Shown one piece after another: positions 60,935 to 64,000 of a stretch of DNA of 64,000 bases (within the stretch, counting starts at the first letter, position 1; the number at the start of each line of letters is the position of its first letter). This stretch comes from an uncultured Chloroflexota bacterium (GTDB taxonomy: Bacteria > Chloroflexota > Dehalococcoidia > CAUJGQ01), in the NCBI GenBank assembly GCA_937879875.1, contig CALFMN010000053.1:1-64000 (forward strand). The letters are read 5' to 3'. Both the position numbers and the translations under genes were made by a program. Below the pieces are notes generated by a model. The model was given only the letters and a program-made list of their open reading frames with translations, did not search any database and had not been told where the DNA came from.

Positions 60935-63900
60935 CTAGCGCCCGCCAAGCGCCGAGATCGGCAGCCGGATCACTTCGCCGAGCAAGCCGTCGGTAACGGC
61001 GATGTTGCCGGCGCCGTCCGCTGCCACGCCGATCGGCTCGCGCAGCGCCGACGGCGCGCCCGGCAGTTGCCGGCCGGAGTAAAGAATATGGCCTTCCCGG
61101 TCGAAACGCGTCAGCGCGACATCGTTGGGACGCGCCACCGGGTCCGCGCCCGGGAACGTCGCCAGAATCGTGCCGTCCGGCAGGGCCGCGAGGAACGGCT
61201 TGTTGACCTGCGTTTGGTCGGCCGCGCTCACCACCCAGTTCCACTGGTCGCTGCGAATCTCGCGCTGGAAGCCGAAGCTGTGGTCGAAGATCTGGATGCG
61301 ATTGTTCCAGGTGTCCGCCACGAGGATCGTGCCGTCGGTGGCGATGGCGATGCCCACGGGTTCGTTGAACTGACCCGGCGCACTGCCCTTCGAGCCGAAG
61401 GCGCCAAGCGGGTTGCCATTGGCATCGTAATGCACCACGCGCCCGTCGCCGGTATCGGTTACCCAGACGGTGCCATCTTTATCGACGGCGATACCACGTG
61501 GGCCGTACAGGTCGAGCGGCCCTGTCGGAACGCCTCCGACCGCGAGCTGGCCCCAGGCTTTCACGAACTGCAGATTCGGATCGAGCTTGACGATGCGATG
61601 GTTCCAGGTGTCCGAGACGAAGACATTGCCGACCTGATCCGCCGCCACGCCCCAGGGCTCGTGGAACGGTACCTGGCCCGCCTGCGTGGCCGACGCCACG
61701 ACGTTGCCCTGCGCGTCGAATTTCTGGATGCGGTTGTTGAGCGAGTCGGCCACGATCAGATCGCCGGCCTGGTCGAAGGCGACGTCGGTCGGGCGGTTGA
61801 ACTGCCCCAGCTGGCTGCCGAAGGAGCCGATCGTCAGCGTCGAGCCGTTGCTGCGGGCCGTGGTGGCCGGGCCGCTCGCCGCGCCGCTTAACCCTTTGCC
61901 CGGCGTCCAATTCGCCGGGAAATAGACATACGAATCGACGGAGCCGAGGTACTCGACGCCCTGCGCGGTGCTGCCGGACACGATCGCCGGCTGGCCGTTT
62001 TGGTCCGGCGTCGTGCGCGGGCTGATGTCTGAAGAGGTCACGCCGTAGCCGTCACGGTTCGTGATGTAGCCCCACCAGCGCTTGAACTCGGACCCGTTGC
62101 GCAGCCGCGCGAAGAACGATGGCGTCGTCGTGATGCCCTTGTACCCTTCGGGGAACCACCAGCGATGGTGCAGCCGCTCGCCCGCGTCGTACTGCCCGGC
62201 AAACTGCGTGACGACGGCCACGTCCTGCGCGTTGACGATCAAGACCTTGCCGGGGTTGAGCGCCGCGGCAGCCGAGGGGTTGTTCGTATAGGTCGCGAGG
62301 TCGGGGAAGCCGGTCAGCGGGTAGTTGCGCAGATACCAGGCCCAGGGCCAGGTGAAGGCGTCGTTGGAGTCGACGGTGATCGTGAGCTGATTGCCCATGC
62401 CCGATTCACGGGCGAGCTCGTCGATCTTCTTCGCCACTTTGGGGATGTCGGGCGACGACTGCGTGTAGATCAGCAACTCGTCCGGCGTGTCCGGGTGGAT
62501 CCAGTTGAGGCGGTAGTCGGCGCGCACGGTCAACGCGCCGAAGATGCCGATGAACGCCGCCAGCGCCACGCCGCCCGCCGCCCAGGCCGGCGCGTGGCCG
62601 CGTGCCAGCCAGCCCGCGCGCAGCAGCACACGCATCAGTGCCACGCCGAGGACGATCAACGCCGCCACGGCCGCAACCGCTGCCGCAAGGCGCAGACCGT
62701 CGCTTGCGCCCTTCCAGGCGAGCACGCAGGCCAACCCGGCGCTCGCGGCCACGGCCGCGGCGATCGCGGCGGCGGCGTAGCCGCGCAGGCGCGGCGCCAG
62801 GTCGAGAAACGCGCCCCAAACATCGTTCACGGCCAGCGCGGCGAGCACGGTGAGCGGCAGCGCGAGATGGACGGTCAGCCAGGGCATCTTCTCGCCGGAC
62901 ACGGATAGTGCAAAGAACAGCGCGCCGAAGTAGAAGACCAGCAATTGCCGCAGCGGATCGCCGCGCATCGCGATCGTTGCCGAGGCGAGTGAGACGCACA
63001 CCAGCGTCCCGGCGAGCAGGTGCCCCGCCCGGCCGTCCGTCATGGCGACCACGGGAATGAGGCCGGCGGAGACAATCAGGAAGAGCAGGTTGTCGTAGCC
63101 GCGCCGTGCGGCATGGATAACAAGCCCCACGGCGGCGAGTCCCAGGGTCAAATACTCGTAGGCGCTCAGGGTAAGGCCGTAGTAGAACACCGGCTGCGTG
63201 CCGCGCTGCACCGCCTGCTGATCGAGCCAGTACGAGAGCGCGCCCCAGATGCCGCTCGTCCAGCCGTTGCGGTTGGTGATGAACGTCGTGAACAGCAGGA
63301 AGTAAGGGATGTAGAAGATGGCGACCGCAATGAACCAGCGGCGCGGATTCCACCACCAACCGACGATCAGCGTCAGCGCCAGCAGCCCGAACACGGTGAC
63401 GGCACCGACGGCTTCGGTTCTCGTCATGACATGGCCGAACAGCGTGATCGGCGCCGGCTGCGTGATGTCGTAGTGGACCAGCGGCAGCTTCTGCAAGACA
63501 ACCCGGATCGCCGCGGAGTACTGCGGCGCCGCGAGCAGACCGAGCACGAGCAGCATCGGACCGTCCGCCGGAAAGTCGATCAGCCCCTGCTGCTCGCGCC
63601 AATCCTCGGTCAGCGGCCAGATGCAGGCGAGCAGCCAGGCGACCGGCAGCACGGCCACAAAGATGCCAATCCGCGCCAGACGGTCCTTGATCCCACGATG
63701 ATCGGTGATCTGCTGCGCCAGTTGCGCGGCCACGTTGCCGTTGAGATACAGCAGGATGATGGCCGCGATGATGAACGCCGTCTCCTTGGAGGCGAACTCC
63801 AGCATCAGCGTGCCTGCCGCCATATACAGCCAGCGCTCCTTTTGCGTGGCGCGGAAGCGCATCACGCAGGCGATCAGCATCAGCGTGAAGAAGGCTACCC

Positions 63901-64000
63901 ATGACTCGTTGCGGATGAAGCGGCTGTAGTACAGCAACGAGGGAGAGAGCGCGATGAAGACCGCACCCGCCAGCGCGCCAACCCGTCCCAGCCAGGGGCG
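60935..64000 (-). CDS. Large membrane glycosyltransferase-like protein with C-terminal NHL repeats (5' end outside window)
   Basis: At least 1021 codons, open to the window edge; the reading continues upstream of 63937 (GAVFIALSPSLLYYSRFIRNESW), so the start is missing. The N-terminal half is a multi-span dolichol-phosphate-mannosyltransferase-like (TIGR03663-type) protein with more than ten hydrophobic segments. A soluble region follows, then NHL repeats from about residue 690 of the seen part (GQFNRPTDVAFDQAGDLIVADS, HEPWGVAADQVGNVFVSDTWN and four or more similar). The repeats form a beta-propeller, probably outside the cell. The chain is likely involved in surface glycan or lipid-sugar transfer with the flippase-like neighbour. 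Confidence 0.88.
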   Translation of the reverse strand, partial: RPWLGRVGALAGAVFIALSPSLLYYSRFIRNESWVAFFTLMLIACVMRFRATQKERWLYMAAGTLMLEFASKETAFIIAAIILLYLNGNVAAQLAQQITDHRGIKDRLARIGIFVAVLPVAWLLACIWPLTEDWREQQGLIDFPADGPMLLVLGLLAAPQYSAAIRVVLQKLPLVHYDITQPAPITLFGHVMTRTEAVGAVTVFGLLALTLIVGWWWNPRRWFIAVAIFYIPYFLLFTTFITNRNGWTSGIWGALSYWLDQQAVQRGTQPVFYYGLTLSAYEYLTLGLAAVGLVIHAARRGYDNLLFLIVSAGLIPVVAMTDGRAGHLLAGTLVCVSLASATIAMRGDPLRQLLVFYFGALFFALSVSGEKMPWLTVHLALPLTVLAALAVNDVWGAFLDLAPRLRGYAAAAIAAAVAASAGLACVLAWKGASDGLRLAAAVAAVAALIVLGVALMRVLLRAGWLARGHAPAWAAGGVALAAFIGIFGALTVRADYRLNWIHPDTPDELLIYTQSSPDIPKVAKKIDELARESGMGNQLTITVDSNDAFTWPWAWYLRNYPLTGFPDLATYTNNPSAAAALNPGKVLIVNAQDVAVVTQFAGQYDAGERLHHRWWFPEGYKGITTTPSFFARLRNGSEFKRWWGYITNRDGYGVTSSDISPRTTPDQNGQPAIVSGSTAQGVEYLGSVDSYVYFPANWTPGKGLSGAASGPATTARSNGSTLTIGSFGSQLGQFNRPTDVAFDQAGDLIVADSLNNRIQKFDAQGNVVASATQAGQVPFHEPWGVAADQVGNVFVSDTWNHRIVKLDPNLQFVKAWGQLAVGGVPTGPLDLYGPRGIAVDKDGTVWVTDTGDGRVVHYDANGNPLGAFGSKGSAPGQFNEPVGIAIATDGTILVADTWNNRIQIFDHSFGFQREIRSDQWNWVVSAADQTQVNKPFLAALPDGTILATFPGADPVARPNDVALTRFDREGHILYSGRQLPGAPSALREPIGVAADGAGNIAVTDGLLGEVIRLPISALGGR

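Noticed and set aside
62406..63902. 498-codon minus-strand open frame in another frame of the glycosyltransferase gene
   Set aside because: The hydrophobic, NHL-containing frame is clearly the coding one; this one is Arg-rich noise.

Overview
The window is about two-thirds G+C, has short intergenic gaps and many ATGA, GTGA or TGATG overlaps. It reads as one contiguous bacterial chromosome segment. The gene content points to Chloroflexota (for example a soil Dehalococcoidia- or Thermomicrobia-like lineage): F420/FMN-type oxidoreductases (Ddn-like and luciferase-like), many CaiB/BaiF CoA-transferases and acyl-CoA dehydrogenases, a giant membrane glycosyltransferase fused to NHL repeats, GTG and TTG starts, and extended -10 promoters of the TGC-TACACT kind. 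This taxonomic call is inference from gene content; no rRNA is present.

Layout. 1-7 kb: a CoA-transferase, a CapA-like lipoprotein, Lon and Hsp20, then a tiny gene under an operator-like palindrome. 7-16 kb: a secreted protein with an alcohol dehydrogenase, peroxiredoxins, SirB1-like and phosphodiesterase proteins, two MarR regulators, a ModE-like regulator, a MidA-type methyltransferase, a NifU/IscU scaffold and a MocA-like nucleotidyltransferase. 16-21.6 kb: a complete branched-chain 2-oxoacid dehydrogenase operon (E3, E1 alpha, E1 beta, E2). 21.6-34 kb: an acyl-CoA catabolic region (two acyl-CoA dehydrogenases, thiolase plus DUF35 partner, three SDRs, a fused CoA-transferase) interrupted at 23.5-24.3 kb by a lower-GC two-gene cassette whose first product looks like an ADP-ribosyltransferase toxin. 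34-41 kb: methyltransferase and AhpD-like genes, then a decayed RHS/YD-repeat locus (in-frame amber codon, no C-terminal tip, a duplicated tail remnant) and a frameshifted LuxR-type regulator.

41-50.5 kb: CcdA, threonine aldolase, an F420-type oxidoreductase, tRNA-Gly(TCC), Fpg, and a short operon holding a GrdB-family protein with an in-frame UGA followed by a SECIS-like hairpin. That gene is almost certainly a selenoprotein and is coupled to a glutaredoxin-like gene. 50.5-57 kb: an exonuclease/phosphatase, a cyclic-nucleotide-binding protein, the ribosome and secretion block ffh-rpsP-khpA-rimM, a GAF-PAS histidine kinase and an RsuA-type pseudouridine synthase. 57-64 kb: a luciferase-like oxidoreductase, type III pantothenate kinase, a YbhN-like flippase and the 3' part of the glycosyltransferase/NHL gene, which runs off the window.

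Working together: the branched-chain dehydrogenase feeds acyl-CoAs to the neighbouring dehydrogenases, thiolase and CoA-transferases. The ModE/MocA pair suggests molybdenum-cofactor control. The selenoprotein-glutaredoxin pair suggests a thiol/selenol redox reaction of unknown substrate. Items judged most worth following: the selenoprotein operon (47.7-48.9 kb), the ART-like cassette (23.5-24.3 kb), the broken RHS locus (36.1-39.7 kb), the operator-controlled 44-residue gene (6.8-7.0 kb), and several hairpin or dispersed repeat elements.
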